Source: Sandaracinaceae bacterium (lineage in GTDB: Bacteria > Myxococcota_A > Polyangia > Polyangiales > Houyiibacteriaceae). From it: a stretch of 64,000 nt of DNA. The DNA lies in contig JACKEI010000002.1 in NCBI GenBank assembly GCA_020633075.1, positions 1,525,079-1,589,078 on the forward strand, given 5' to 3'. Numbering within the stretch: position 1 is the first letter of the stretch; every line of letters starts with the position of its first letter. A model generated the notes under the pieces. It searched no databases. It was given only the letters and a program-made list of their open reading frames with translations, and was not told the DNA's origin. A program made the position numbers and the translations under genes. Shown piece after piece: positions 1-9,890 of the stretch.

Positions 1-102
1 CCCGTCGCGCTCTTTCGCGACCAGTGGGAGCTGGACCGCATCGCGCGTGACAACGAGGGGTGGACCTTCCACGAGACCGCTCCGATGCTCGCAGGCGCCT
101 GA
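1..102 (+). CDS. C-terminal fragment of an unknown protein
   Basis: Frame 1 is open from the left edge to a TGA at 100-102. It gives the last 33 residues of a protein, ending in ETAPMLAGA. The start lies outside the window. The piece is charged and aromatic (VALFRDQWELDRIA) with no motif I recognise. It points toward the kinase gene that ends at 141 on the other strand, so the two genes converge. It is reported as a partial gene because the frame is in phase with the edge and the composition looks like protein. No function can be given. Confidence 0.5.
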   Translation, partial: PVALFRDQWELDRIARDNEGWTFHETAPMLAGA

Positions 103-140
103 GCGAAGCGGGCTGGCCGACCGTGCGACGGAAGGCCCGC

Positions 141-1841
141 TCAGAGCGTGGGGAGGTCGCCTGCGGGCCCACTGTAGACGCGCGTGCCCCCGGTCATGGT
201 GCTGGGCGGCGTGTCGGCGTTCATGGCGGGCGGCGGCGTGGCCGCGTTGCTCCCGTCGCTGCCGGACCCGGCTGGGCGTGAGCCCCCGCTGCGAGGACGA
301 GACGAGCCCGAGGCGTCTTCTTCGTCGGCGCCTCCGTTGAGCGCAGCCGTCAGCTCGGCTTCCGTCGCGTCGCGCAGTCCGCTCCCGCGCGGGAGGTTGA
401 CCCGCAAGCTGCGCGGCTGGTCCATGGTGACCAGGAAGCGCAGGCCTTGGTGGCGGTCCGCGTTCACCTCGATGAGCTCGGCCTCTGTGCGGGCTTCGAC
501 CTCGGCGTCGTACGGCAGCTCCAGCACGCGCCCGCGGACGACCGCTCGGGCGCCGCTGACCGCGCTCTCGATGTGCAGGCTGTGCGTGGTCACGACGGGA
601 GGCGCGGGCTCCGCGACCGGCTCCGTGGGGGCGGCCTCTGCCGGGGGAAGGTCACCCGCTGGCACCACGGGGGTGGGCGCTACGGCGGCGACGGGGGCGT
701 CAGACTCGGATGAAGACAGCGCGATGGCGGCTCCGGCTCCGATCAAGGCGAGCACCGCCACGACCCCGAGCGCGATCATCACGGTGCGCTGCCCACCGCT
801 CGCCGCGACATCGGGCGCGGGGGTCTTGTTGCGGGCGCCAGGCCCAGTCCGAATGTGTGAGCGCGCTCCCGCGCTCAGGAGCGCGCTACCCGAGGGCAGA
901 TCGGTGCGGACCGCGATCTCGCTCTCCGTGATGGATTGGTACGGGCGCAGCGCGTCTGCGAGCTCGTCCATGGAGGCGTAGCGCTGGTCCAGGTCGCGCT
1001 CCATGGCCGTGGCGATGACCTCTTCCAGCCCCTCCGGCAGGTTGCTGCGCAGCATGCCCAGCGGGGGCGCGTCGCCCGTCGTGATCTGCAGGGCCAGGCC
1101 GGCCAGCGAGTCGGCCATGTACGGCACGCGCCCGGTGAGCGCCTGGTACATGATGACCCCCATGGCGTACACGTCGGCGCGGGCATCCACCGCGGACGCG
1201 TCGCGCAGCTGCTCGGGGGCCATGTAGTAGGGCGTACCCATGGCCGCACCGACGGCGGTGCCGGGGCTCGTGGCCATGTGCGACGCGAACTTGGAGATGC
1301 CGAAGTCCAACACCTTGACGTGCGGGTCGCGCGGGCCGCCCGCCACCAAGTAGATGTTGTCCGGCTTCATGTCGCGGTGGACGATGCCCTTCTTGTGAGC
1401 GGCCGACAGCGCGCTCGCAGCTTGCAGCATGATGTCCACCAGCCGGCCTACCTGCATGGGGCCGGAGGTCTGGATCTCTTCGTCGAGGTCGCAGCCGGTG
1501 AGCAGCTCCAACACCAGGAAAGGGGAGCCGTCTTCCGCTTGGCCGAGGTCCGTGCAGTCCAGGATGTTCGGGTGCCCGATCATGGCCGCCGCGCGCGCTT
1601 CGTTCACGAAGCGCTTGACCACCTTGCTCTCCGAGGCGAACTGCGCGTGCAGCACCTTGACGGCCACGCGCCGGCCGATGACCGTGTGCTCGGCTTCGTA
1701 GACAGCGCCCATGCCGCCCTCGCCCAACAGGCGCAGGACCCGGTAGCGGTCGGCGAGGACCGTGCCGACGTAGCGGTCAGGGCGCGCCTCGAACTCTTCG
1801 AGGTCGTCGAGATGATCGGTGCTGAAGTCGCCTTGGGCCAT
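141..1841 (-). CDS. Membrane-anchored Hanks-type Ser/Thr protein kinase
   Basis: The N-terminal half is a complete eukaryotic-type kinase domain, about residues 25-290 of the 566-residue product. It has a Gly loop (GEGGMGAVY), the VAVKVL lysine, the catalytic loop HRDMKPDN, the DFG motif and an APE-type MAPEQ. A transmembrane helix follows (MIALGVVAVLALIGAGAAIAL), then a Pro/Ala-rich stretch. A small extracytoplasmic region comes next, with a Ser/Gly/Pro tail. I chose the ATG at 1841 because the peptide GDFSTDHLDDLEEF leads straight into the kinase fold and AAGAAG lies just upstream. The frame stays open to 1979, but that extension (MRRDEARAFG...) looks non-conserved. The gene diverges from the OmpA-type gene at 2055. 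The substrate is unknown; a role in phospho-signalling from the envelope is inferred from the architecture. Confidence 0.93.
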   Translation of the reverse strand: MAQGDFSTDHLDDLEEFEARPDRYVGTVLADRYRVLRLLGEGGMGAVYEAEHTVIGRRVAVKVLHAQFASESKVVKRFVNEARAAAMIGHPNILDCTDLGQAEDGSPFLVLELLTGCDLDEEIQTSGPMQVGRLVDIMLQAASALSAAHKKGIVHRDMKPDNIYLVAGGPRDPHVKVLDFGISKFASHMATSPGTAVGAAMGTPYYMAPEQLRDASAVDARADVYAMGVIMYQALTGRVPYMADSLAGLALQITTGDAPPLGMLRSNLPEGLEEVIATAMERDLDQRYASMDELADALRPYQSITESEIAVRTDLPSGSALLSAGARSHIRTGPGARNKTPAPDVAASGGQRTVMIALGVVAVLALIGAGAAIALSSSESDAPVAAVAPTPVVPAGDLPPAEAAPTEPVAEPAPPVVTTHSLHIESAVSGARAVVRGRVLELPYDAEVEARTEAELIEVNADRHQGLRFLVTMDQPRSLRVNLPRGSGLRDATEAELTAALNGGADEEDASGSSRPRSGGSRPAGSGSDGSNAATPPPAMNADTPPSTMTGGTRVYSGPAGDLPTL

Positions 1842-2054
1842 GGATCTTCTTGTAGCGGAGCATACGCTGATTCGCCCCTTGTTGACCACCTCGACCTTCG
1901 ACTTTCTCTGATCTTTCGCGGGTGTTGGCGCAAAGCACGGCGTAAGTGCCCCGAATGCGCGCGCCTCGTCGCGCCGCATGGGAGGAAACCCCTACAAAAA
2001 AGCAGGTCGCGAACGCGAAAGTCCGGGCTGGTACGTGGTAGCGTGTAGGGGCTT

Positions 2055-3365
2055 ATGCGTTCGTCCGCTCCGCTTCGCCTTGGCCTATCCTCCCCTGTCG
2101 CCATCCTGCTGACGCTCGGCCTCGCGCTCGCGGGGTCGGCGCCAGGGCAGGCGGCCGCTCAGACGCCTCGCGGCCCGCACGTGGTTCGCGTGGAGGGGGC
2201 AGTGGGTCTGTCGCTTCGCCGCAACGACGACCGCGACAAGTGGGGTTTCGGGTTCGGCCTGGGCTACGAGTACCGGCTGTCCCGCTTCCTGGGGGTGGAG
2301 GGGTTGCTCAGCGGTGTCTTTTTTCCGTATGACAACGACATCTACCCAGGCGGCGGGTGGGCGACCTACACCGCACTGGGCGTCGGCGCGAAGCTGCACC
2401 TGCTCCCGAGCGAAGCGCGCGCGGACCTGTGGGTGCAGGCGGGGGCCAATGTCGTGCTCACCGGTTCGCTGGTGCGCCCCGGCGTCCACGCCGGCCTGGG
2501 CGTGGATCTGCGCCTCGGATGTGGCGCCTTCGGCATCGGCCCCTTCGCCCGCTACAGCCACGTCTTCCAGCCCAGCGATGCGCCGCAGGGTGGGGCCGAC
2601 GGACGCATCGTGCAGGCTGGCCTCGCGTTCTCGTGGGGACACGACGCAGCGTGCGGCGACGAGCCCGAGCCCGAGCCCGAACCCGAGCCGGCGCTGGAGC
2701 CGGAGCTCGAGCCGCTCCCCGACTTGGAGCCCGAGCCGCAGCCCGAGCCCGAGCCCGTGGCGGAACCGGAGCCGTGGCCCGAGCCGGAGCCCGAGCCCGA
2801 GCCGGAGCCCGTGGCGGAACCGGAACCGGAACCGGAACCGGAACCGGAACCCGTGCCGGTCGACACCAGCGAGGACCCGAACCGCGGCGATCAGGGCAAC
2901 GACCGTGATGGCGACGGCGTGCGTGACGGACTCGACCGCTGCCCCGACGAGGCTGGCGACGCGGCCCACCGTGGCTGCCCGGCGCGCACGCACGCGGTGG
3001 CCCTGGACGTGGTCGTTTACTTCGAGTTCCAGAGCGCCTACCTCGACGCCGACGCGCTGGAGCAGCTGCGTCAGGTCGCCCGGCTGATGCGCGAAGAGCG
3101 GGGCATTCGCCGCGTGCGCGTCATCGGCCACTCGGACCACCTGGGGGATCCGGCCTTCAACACGTGGCTCAGCCGCGAGCGCGCGCACGCAGTGGTCACG
3201 TGGCTGGTGCGCCAGGGCATTCATCGAAGCCGCTTCGTCGTCGAAGGCGTAGGCGACACGGACCCGCGGGTACGCGGAGACTCCGCGGAAGACCTCGGGC
3301 CGAACCGCCGCGTCGAGTTCGAGATCCTGGACCCGGCCGACGGAAGGGCGCGAGGCGAACGATGA
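2055..3365 (+). CDS. OmpA-family outer-membrane protein with EP-rich spacer
   Basis: The 436-residue protein starts with a signal peptide (LTLGLALAGSAPGQAAAQ). A region of about 160 residues with beta-barrel character follows (GLGYEYRLSRFLGVEG, ending in an aromatic strand AGLAFSWG). Next comes a long Glu-Pro repeat spacer, about residues 205-275. A calcium-binding thrombospondin type 3-like motif (DRDGDGVRDGLDRCPDE) comes before a C-terminal OmpA/MotB peptidoglycan-binding domain (FEFQSAYLDADALEQL to NRRVEFEI). The design suggests a small outer-membrane barrel tethered to peptidoglycan across the periplasm. The ATG at 2055 has AGGGG six bases upstream. The stop overlaps the next start (ATGA at 3362-3365), so expression is probably coupled to the giant lipoprotein downstream. 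Confidence 0.92.
   Translation: MRSSAPLRLGLSSPVAILLTLGLALAGSAPGQAAAQTPRGPHVVRVEGAVGLSLRRNDDRDKWGFGFGLGYEYRLSRFLGVEGLLSGVFFPYDNDIYPGGGWATYTALGVGAKLHLLPSEARADLWVQAGANVVLTGSLVRPGVHAGLGVDLRLGCGAFGIGPFARYSHVFQPSDAPQGGADGRIVQAGLAFSWGHDAACGDEPEPEPEPEPALEPELEPLPDLEPEPQPEPEPVAEPEPWPEPEPEPEPEPVAEPEPEPEPEPEPVPVDTSEDPNRGDQGNDRDGDGVRDGLDRCPDEAGDAAHRGCPARTHAVALDVVVYFEFQSAYLDADALEQLRQVARLMREERGIRRVRVIGHSDHLGDPAFNTWLSRERAHAVVTWLVRQGIHRSRFVVEGVGDTDPRVRGDSAEDLGPNRRVEFEILDPADGRARGER
2661..2856 (+). repeat. Glu-Pro codon repeat (gagccc/gaaccg)
   Basis: About 200 bases of near-repetitive hexamers (gagccc, gagccg, gaaccg) encode an (EP)n spacer inside the OmpA-type protein. The last part is an exact gaaccg run. 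The repeat is in frame and explains the mirror-image Gly-Ser-rich frames seen on the other strand. The run may vary in length between strains. Confidence 0.9.
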
Positions 3366-6300
3366 CGACGTTGAGGAACACGACCATGAACGCACGCTCG
3401 ACCTGTGGTTCGCTCGTCCACGACGCCCCGCTCGGCCTGGGCTTCGGCTTCGCCATGCTCGCGTCCTTGGCGCTCGCGGGCTGCGGCGAGGCCGTGGTGG
3501 GTGACTCGGTGCTACGCAACACGCCGCCCACGCTGGGCATGTTCGCGGACCTCAGCACAGACGAAGACACGTTGGTTCAAGGCACGTTCACCGTCATGGA
3601 CGCCGAGGGGCCGGACACCCTCACGTTCAGCGCGGTGTCCTCCGATCCGAGCATCGTCGCGTCATCCGGCATCGTGTTCGGCGGTGCAGGCGAAAACCGC
3701 ACGATCACGATCAATCCCGAGCTCAACGCCAACGGCGTGGTGGTCATCACGGTGCTCGTCACGGACGGAGAGTTCAGCGCCACGGCCTCGTTCACCCTCA
3801 CCGTCACGCCCGTCAACGACCCTCCCGTGATCGTCACCGTCCCAGGCCAGACCACTCGCGAGGAGACGCCCATCGGGCCCATCCGTGTGACCGTCACGGA
3901 TGTCGACAGCCCCGCCGGGTCGCTGGGGCTGACGGCGTCGTCGGGGGACACGAGCATCGTAGACGCCCCTGGCGTCGCCGTGGCGGGCGCCGGAGGCGCA
4001 TTCACCGTGACCCTCGCACCTCTTCCGGACGCCTTCGGCGACGTCGTCGTGACGTTGACCGCCACCGATGGCGCAGCGACCAGCACCAGCACCTTCACGC
4101 TGACGGTCACCAACGTCAACGACGCGCCCACCATCACGGCGCTGGCCGACCTGTCCACCCCCGAAGACACGGCGACCGCTCCGCTGGCCTTCACGGTCGG
4201 CGACGTGGACTCGCCCATCGCCGACCTCACCGTCACGGTCTCGTCCGACAACCCGACCCTCTTGCCGGCTTCCAGCTTGGCGCTGGGGGGCAGCGGCGCG
4301 TCTCGCACGCTGGTCATCACGCCTGCCCTCAACCAGAGCGGCAGCGGCACGGTCACGGTCACGGTCTCGGACGGAGCGCTGAGCACGAGCACCTCCTTCG
4401 TATTGACGGTGGATCCGGTCGATGACGCGCCCGTCATCGGTGGCGTCGTCGACGTCAACGCGCTGGAGGACCCGGCCACGGTCCCCACGCTCGCGTTCAC
4501 CGTCATCGACGTGGACTCGCCCTCGCCGCTGGTCACTGCGACCAGCGACAACCCCGCCCTCGTGCCCAGCGGGGCGCTCGGCGTCCTGACCACCGGTGCA
4601 GGAAACTACACGCTGAGCTTGCCGCCGCTGGCCAACGCCTTCGGCAGCGCGACCATCGTCATCACGGCCGACGACGGCGTGAACCCGCCGGTCTCCGCGT
4701 CGTTCACCTTCACCGTGGCACCCGTCAACGACGGGCCGGTGCTGACGGCCGTCATCCCCAACCAAGCGACCAACGAAGACACCCCGTTCTCCTTCTCGTT
4801 CACCGTCAGTGACGTCGACGACGATTTGGACACGCAGCAGACCTACGCGGTCCAGGTCGTCAGCGGGAACGCCGCCATCTTCCCCATGGGCAGCGTCGTG
4901 CTCGGAGGTGCCGGGTCCACCCGGACCGTCACGCTGTCCCCGGCCCTGAATCAGAACGGCCTCGTGAGGCTCAGCGTGAGTGTCACCGACGCGGGTGGCA
5001 GCACGGCGATGACGCTCAGCACCTCGCAGGCGTTCGACGTCACGGTGGCGCCCATCAACGACGCGCCCACCGTCGTGCCCACGGCGGCCATCCCCAACCC
5101 CGCCTTCGTGCAAGAGCGCGCGGCGGGCGCTCCGCCGAACGTGGGGCCCTTCACCTTCACCCTCGGCGACGTCGAGACCCCCGTGGCGTCGCTGCTCACC
5201 TCGGCGGTCGGCTCGAGCGGCGCCGTGCTCGAGAGCATCAACTTCGCGCCTCTCGGGGGCGGCCTCTACGAGCTGCGCGCCAGCAGCTTCGCGAACACCT
5301 TCGGCAACGAGACCATCACCATCACGGTGACCGACGACGGCAGCGGCGGCGTCACCGGGCCCGCCCAGACGACCTTCACCGTGCCGGTCAGCGTCGTGGC
5401 GGTGAACGACGCGCCCGAGTTCATCTCCTTCGGCGGCTCGCCCAGCGTCGCCGGCACCGAAGACGCAGCCTCCCTCGTCACCTTCGTCGTGGCGGACATC
5501 GACAACGTCCAGCCCGGGGACTTCCCGGTCTCGGGGCCTTCGGCCGGCTTCACGGTCGTGGCCGCGACGCCGGGCATCTTGCAGTCCTTCACCGTCACCT
5601 ACCTCGGTCCAACGGGTTTCCCGGACGAGGGGCAGTGGCGCCTGACGCTCAACCCGGTCCCCAACGCCAGCGGGTCGACGGCTGTCACCATCGAGGTGCG
5701 AGACCCCGTGGGCGTCAGCAACCCCATGTCACGGGACTCGGTGACCTTCACCTACAATGTCGCTCCGGTGAACGACCCGCCCACCATCGCCAACGTGACC
5801 AACGTCACGATGGTGGAGGACACCGTCGGCACCGCCATCCTCAGCTTCAACGTCGACGACATCGACGACGCGAACGGCTCGCTGGTGGTCACCGCGACCT
5901 CCGGGCTCCCCGCGTTGGTGACCAACGCCAACCTCGTGCCCACGTGCAACGCGGCCGGCGCCTGCACGCTGACCATCACGCCGGCGCTCAACGCGTTCGG
6001 CGTCGGCACCATCACGCTGCAGGTCGCCGACGACGACCTGCCGCCGGGCACCGCCACCGCCAACTTCCAGCTCGCGGTCACCAACGCCCCGGACGCGCCC
6101 GTGATCGTGCCTGTCGCCGACCGCGTCGGCGGCACAGCGCTCACCGAGGACATCGCCAGCGTCGTCGCGGTCACGGTGCAGGACCCCGACCTGTGTAACG
6201 CGAGCGGTGTGGTCAACGCGGCCGAGAGCATCACCCTGGGTGCGGCGTCCAGCAACACCACGCTGCTCCCCAACGCGAACCTGGTGGTGACGCCGACGGG

Positions 6301-9300
6301 GGGGACCTGCACGCGCACCTTCAACGTGAGCGTGCGAGGCGGGACGGACCAAGCCTCGCCACCAAACGCCAACGTCACGCTGACTGCGACCAGCGCGGAC
6401 ACGCTCACCGGCACCGACGTCTTCGCCGTCGAGATCACTCCCGTGGATGACGCCCCGATCATCTCGGCCATCGCGGACCAGGTCATCCCGGAGGACGGCA
6501 TGACCGCCGCGCTGCCGTTCACCGTGACGGACGTGGACACCACCATCACCGCGGGCGACATCACGGTCCTCACGAGCAACGGCGCCGTCGTGCCGGTCAG
6601 CGGCATCACGGTCGTGAGCGCGGGCGGCGCGGGCAACGTCACCAACTGGACGGTGCGCGTCACGCCTCTGCCCAACGCGTTCACCAGCGGCGTCCCGGTC
6701 ACGGTCACGGTGCGCCTGCTCGCGGGCATGCCCAACCAGCGGGACGAGACCTTCACGGTCACGGTCACCGCCGTCGACGATCCGCCCGTCATCTCGCCCG
6801 TCGCCGCGCAGGTCATGGACGAAGACACCACGGCGATGATCACGCTCACCGTGACGGACATCGACACGCCCTGCAGCGGCATCACGCTGTCCGGGACCAG
6901 CAGCAACCAGGCCGTGGTCGCCAACGCCGGCATCTCGGACGGGACGGTGTGTCCCATCCACGTGCTCACCATCACGCCGGTTGCGAACGCGTTCACGAGC
7001 CCCCCGGTGGGCGGCACCTTGACGATCACGGTCAGGGCGAACGACGGGACCTCCAACTCTGCGCCCGTCACGTTTGCTCTGGACGTCCAGAACACCGACG
7101 ACGACGTCGCGGCTACGAACGTGAGCTACGCCACCACGTGGGGCGTCCACCTGCCGGCCGCCATGGCGCGCACGTTGCCCGCGACGGACCCCGACCCGGT
7201 GGACGTCGTCAGCTACCGGGCGACGAGCGGCACGACGACCGCAGGCGGGTTCTACCAGGTGTTCGCGAACGGACAGTTCATCTACGCGCCGCCGGTCATC
7301 TACGCCGTGGGTGGGCCGCCGAGCGCGACCGACACCTTCCCCTTCCGCGCCGTCACGGGCGGCGACACGGGGGCAGACCCGTGCAACGCGCCCACCTGCG
7401 ACGAGGCCACGGTCACCATCAACCTGTCTGGCGTGCAGCGGCTGGTGGTGGATCGGTCCGTTGGCTACGCGGCGTGTACCGCGTTGCCGGTCGCCGAACG
7501 GGGCGCGTGCGGCACGGACCTCCGGCCGTTCCCCACCCTGGGCACGGACGCCGTGGAAGCGGACAGCGTGGAGTGGGCCACGATGTTCAGCCTGCGCTTC
7601 AACGCCACCGCGTACGACACGGACGCGAACGGCTTCAGCCTGCGCGCGGGGCAGTCACTCACGGGCGTGCCCATGCCGGGGAACCCCACCGTGCGCAACA
7701 CCATGGGGCGCGCCATCGAGATCCTCGCCGGCGCCGCCGGTGCGGCCCTCAGCACCGTGAACGTGGTCTCCTCCGGAGGCGAGGGAGTCGACGCCCGGGA
7801 CGACAGCGTGACGCTCACCAACGTGGACGTGACCTCCACCGCGGCAGGTGCCGTGCATGCCGTGCACCTGGGCGGAGCGGCTAGCAGCAGCACCCTCACG
7901 GACGTGGCCATCGTCCGCACGGGTGGGGGCGGCGCGGCGTCCGCGCTGTTCGCGTCGGGCGGCACGGTCGCTCTCGGCGGCACCGTCACGGTCGACGCAT
8001 CGGACGCGTCGGGCGTCGTGCTCTCGGGCACCACGGTCAGCTCGTTCAACCTGGCCTCCGTCATGGTCAACGCGGCTGCGGTCGCCGTCGCAAACCGCGG
8101 CATCTCGCTCGACAACGTCGTCGGCAACGTCGGCGTCGTCTCGGCCGGCATCATCACGCGTGGCGGCACTGGCATCCGGGTCAACAGCTCCACGGGGCTC
8201 ACGCTCAACGCCGGCGGCGCGGGCGCCACGCTCGTCACCCAGGCGGCGCGCGCCATCGACGTGGCCAACGGCCTCGTCACGCTCACGCTCGACAGCGTGA
8301 ACGCGACCGGCTCCGCAACGGGGGCCATCGCCATGACCGGCGCCGCGGGCAGCACGGTGTCCATAGCGTCGCTCACGGCGACGACGACGGGCGGCACGGC
8401 CGTCCAGCTGACGGGCCCGCTCACGTTCAACGTGACCGGGGCTGCGTCCACCGTCGCGGCCACCAACGGCCCGGCGCTCACGGTGACCAACGCCGCGCTC
8501 GGCGTCACGCTGCGCTCCCTCGCCTCCAACGCCAGCGCCACGCACGGCGTCTCTCTGACCAACACGACGGGCACGCTCACCGTGGCCGGCACGGGGGCCA
8601 CAGCGGGGAGCGGCGGTGTGATCAACTCGCCAGGCACCACGGGCGTTGTCTTGGACGGCGCCGCTGGCGTCAGCCTGAGCAACATGAACGTCGCGGCCGA
8701 CGCCGACACGGGCGCGTTCGTGCGAGGCGCGAGCGGTGTGGTGCTCACCAACTTCAACGTCACGCAGACGGGCACCGACGAGGTGGGCATCGAGGTGCTC
8801 GACCTGAGCGGCGCGTTGACCATCAACGGAGCCACGCTCTCGGGCGCGGGGCTGGTGCAGGGGCTCACCATCACGGCGGCGACCGCGAGCCCTGCGACCA
8901 CGCTCTCGCTGGCCGACCTGGACATCGAGACGAACCCAATGCCCATGGGCAACCCGAAGCACGACGCCGTGGTCTTGGCCGCGTCGGGCACCACGACGCT
9001 GAACGTCGTCCTCACCAACGCGACCTTGCAGACACATGGTGGCGGCTCGTCGTCCGCGATCGACGTGAGCGCCATCGGCGCATCCACCGTTCAGGTGGAC
9101 GCCCTCTCGTCGACGCTCACCTCCACGCAGCGAGGCATCTGGGCGCGTGCGGACGGGAGCGCGAGGGCGCGGGTGTACGGGAACGCGACCGATGTCACTG
9201 CCGTGCGGGCGGCCGCGCTGCTCGACGTGCTCTCCGCAGGTGCGATCGTCTCCTGTGACCTGACCGGCGGCTCGCTGGTGGTGACCACCGGTGGGCCCAA

Positions 9301-9820
9301 CCGCGCGGCAGTGGACGCGTTCGCGGTCGATGGCATTGCGAACCTGCGCATGACGAACGTGCCCATCACGGCGACGGACGCCGACGGCGTGTTGGTGGCC
9401 TCTTCGGGCACCGGCAGCGTGCGCTTGGCGGCCTCCAACTGCACCGTCACCGCGACGTCGCTCGCGGCGTCGTTCCGTGGCTTCGGCATGTCCACGGGCT
9501 CCGGGACCCCGCAGCTCCACGCCATCCTGAACGCAAACACCATCGGCGGGACAGGCTCCGCGGACGGGGTGTTCGCCCGGACGACCACGGCGGGCGCCAC
9601 GGTCTGCGCGGACCTCCAGAACAACGCCTCCACCGGGGTCACCTCGAGCTACACGCTCGGGCAGACGGCGGGCGTGTTCAACTTCGCCATGTGGAACAGT
9701 GGATTCCCTCTCACCCCGAACCTCATGGCGCGCGGGAACACCTTCGTTGGAGCGGTGGTACCCGTGGGCACCATCACGCTGGGGGTCTGCACGGCGCCGG
9801 CGACGGTCACGCCCCTCTGA
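3362..9820 (+). CDS. Giant surface lipoprotein: cadherin/Ig-like repeats plus beta-helix
   Basis: The product has 2152 residues. It has a lipoprotein signal ending in the lipobox LALAGC, so it is probably anchored to the outer membrane. About eleven tandem domains of roughly 95-110 residues follow. Each opens with a linker such as NDPPVI, NDAPTI or DDAPVI and contains the typical DEDT and VTDVDS motifs of bacterial cadherin-like and Big_9 domains. A divergent twelfth (NTDDDVAATNV...) follows. From about residue 1380 onward the sequence changes to short Val/Thr/Gly/Asn repeats of right-handed beta-helix type. The start at 3362 overlaps the preceding stop; an ATG at 3386 with GAGGA upstream is an equally good start. 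The likely role is adhesion or surface structure. No catalytic motif was seen. Confidence 0.9.
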   Translation: MTTLRNTTMNARSTCGSLVHDAPLGLGFGFAMLASLALAGCGEAVVGDSVLRNTPPTLGMFADLSTDEDTLVQGTFTVMDAEGPDTLTFSAVSSDPSIVASSGIVFGGAGENRTITINPELNANGVVVITVLVTDGEFSATASFTLTVTPVNDPPVIVTVPGQTTREETPIGPIRVTVTDVDSPAGSLGLTASSGDTSIVDAPGVAVAGAGGAFTVTLAPLPDAFGDVVVTLTATDGAATSTSTFTLTVTNVNDAPTITALADLSTPEDTATAPLAFTVGDVDSPIADLTVTVSSDNPTLLPASSLALGGSGASRTLVITPALNQSGSGTVTVTVSDGALSTSTSFVLTVDPVDDAPVIGGVVDVNALEDPATVPTLAFTVIDVDSPSPLVTATSDNPALVPSGALGVLTTGAGNYTLSLPPLANAFGSATIVITADDGVNPPVSASFTFTVAPVNDGPVLTAVIPNQATNEDTPFSFSFTVSDVDDDLDTQQTYAVQVVSGNAAIFPMGSVVLGGAGSTRTVTLSPALNQNGLVRLSVSVTDAGGSTAMTLSTSQAFDVTVAPINDAPTVVPTAAIPNPAFVQERAAGAPPNVGPFTFTLGDVETPVASLLTSAVGSSGAVLESINFAPLGGGLYELRASSFANTFGNETITITVTDDGSGGVTGPAQTTFTVPVSVVAVNDAPEFISFGGSPSVAGTEDAASLVTFVVADIDNVQPGDFPVSGPSAGFTVVAATPGILQSFTVTYLGPTGFPDEGQWRLTLNPVPNASGSTAVTIEVRDPVGVSNPMSRDSVTFTYNVAPVNDPPTIANVTNVTMVEDTVGTAILSFNVDDIDDANGSLVVTATSGLPALVTNANLVPTCNAAGACTLTITPALNAFGVGTITLQVADDDLPPGTATANFQLAVTNAPDAPVIVPVADRVGGTALTEDIASVVAVTVQDPDLCNASGVVNAAESITLGAASSNTTLLPNANLVVTPTGGTCTRTFNVSVRGGTDQASPPNANVTLTATSADTLTGTDVFAVEITPVDDAPIISAIADQVIPEDGMTAALPFTVTDVDTTITAGDITVLTSNGAVVPVSGITVVSAGGAGNVTNWTVRVTPLPNAFTSGVPVTVTVRLLAGMPNQRDETFTVTVTAVDDPPVISPVAAQVMDEDTTAMITLTVTDIDTPCSGITLSGTSSNQAVVANAGISDGTVCPIHVLTITPVANAFTSPPVGGTLTITVRANDGTSNSAPVTFALDVQNTDDDVAATNVSYATTWGVHLPAAMARTLPATDPDPVDVVSYRATSGTTTAGGFYQVFANGQFIYAPPVIYAVGGPPSATDTFPFRAVTGGDTGADPCNAPTCDEATVTINLSGVQRLVVDRSVGYAACTALPVAERGACGTDLRPFPTLGTDAVEADSVEWATMFSLRFNATAYDTDANGFSLRAGQSLTGVPMPGNPTVRNTMGRAIEILAGAAGAALSTVNVVSSGGEGVDARDDSVTLTNVDVTSTAAGAVHAVHLGGAASSSTLTDVAIVRTGGGGAASALFASGGTVALGGTVTVDASDASGVVLSGTTVSSFNLASVMVNAAAVAVANRGISLDNVVGNVGVVSAGIITRGGTGIRVNSSTGLTLNAGGAGATLVTQAARAIDVANGLVTLTLDSVNATGSATGAIAMTGAAGSTVSIASLTATTTGGTAVQLTGPLTFNVTGAASTVAATNGPALTVTNAALGVTLRSLASNASATHGVSLTNTTGTLTVAGTGATAGSGGVINSPGTTGVVLDGAAGVSLSNMNVAADADTGAFVRGASGVVLTNFNVTQTGTDEVGIEVLDLSGALTINGATLSGAGLVQGLTITAATASPATTLSLADLDIETNPMPMGNPKHDAVVLAASGTTTLNVVLTNATLQTHGGGSSSAIDVSAIGASTVQVDALSSTLTSTQRGIWARADGSARARVYGNATDVTAVRAAALLDVLSAGAIVSCDLTGGSLVVTTGGPNRAAVDAFAVDGIANLRMTNVPITATDADGVLVASSGTGSVRLAASNCTVTATSLAASFRGFGMSTGSGTPQLHAILNANTIGGTGSADGVFARTTTAGATVCADLQNNASTGVTSSYTLGQTAGVFNFAMWNSGFPLTPNLMARGNTFVGAVVPVGTITLGVCTAPATVTPL

Positions 9821-9855
9821 GCGGGGGCGCGTCGCACGGGCACAGAAAGCAACGC

Positions 9856-9881
9856 GCCGCCGCGCATCGGAGCGCGGCGGC
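9856..9881. terminator. Bidirectional GC hairpin between convergent genes
   Basis: Perfect 10-base arms GCCGCCGCGC and GCGCGGCGGC flank a 6-base loop. They lie in the 70-base gap between two converging genes (ends at 9820 and 9891). There is no long T tract on the plus strand; the minus strand has a weak TTGCTTTC run after it. This is probably a shared terminator. Confidence 0.5.
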
Positions 9882-9890
9882 GGCGCTGCC

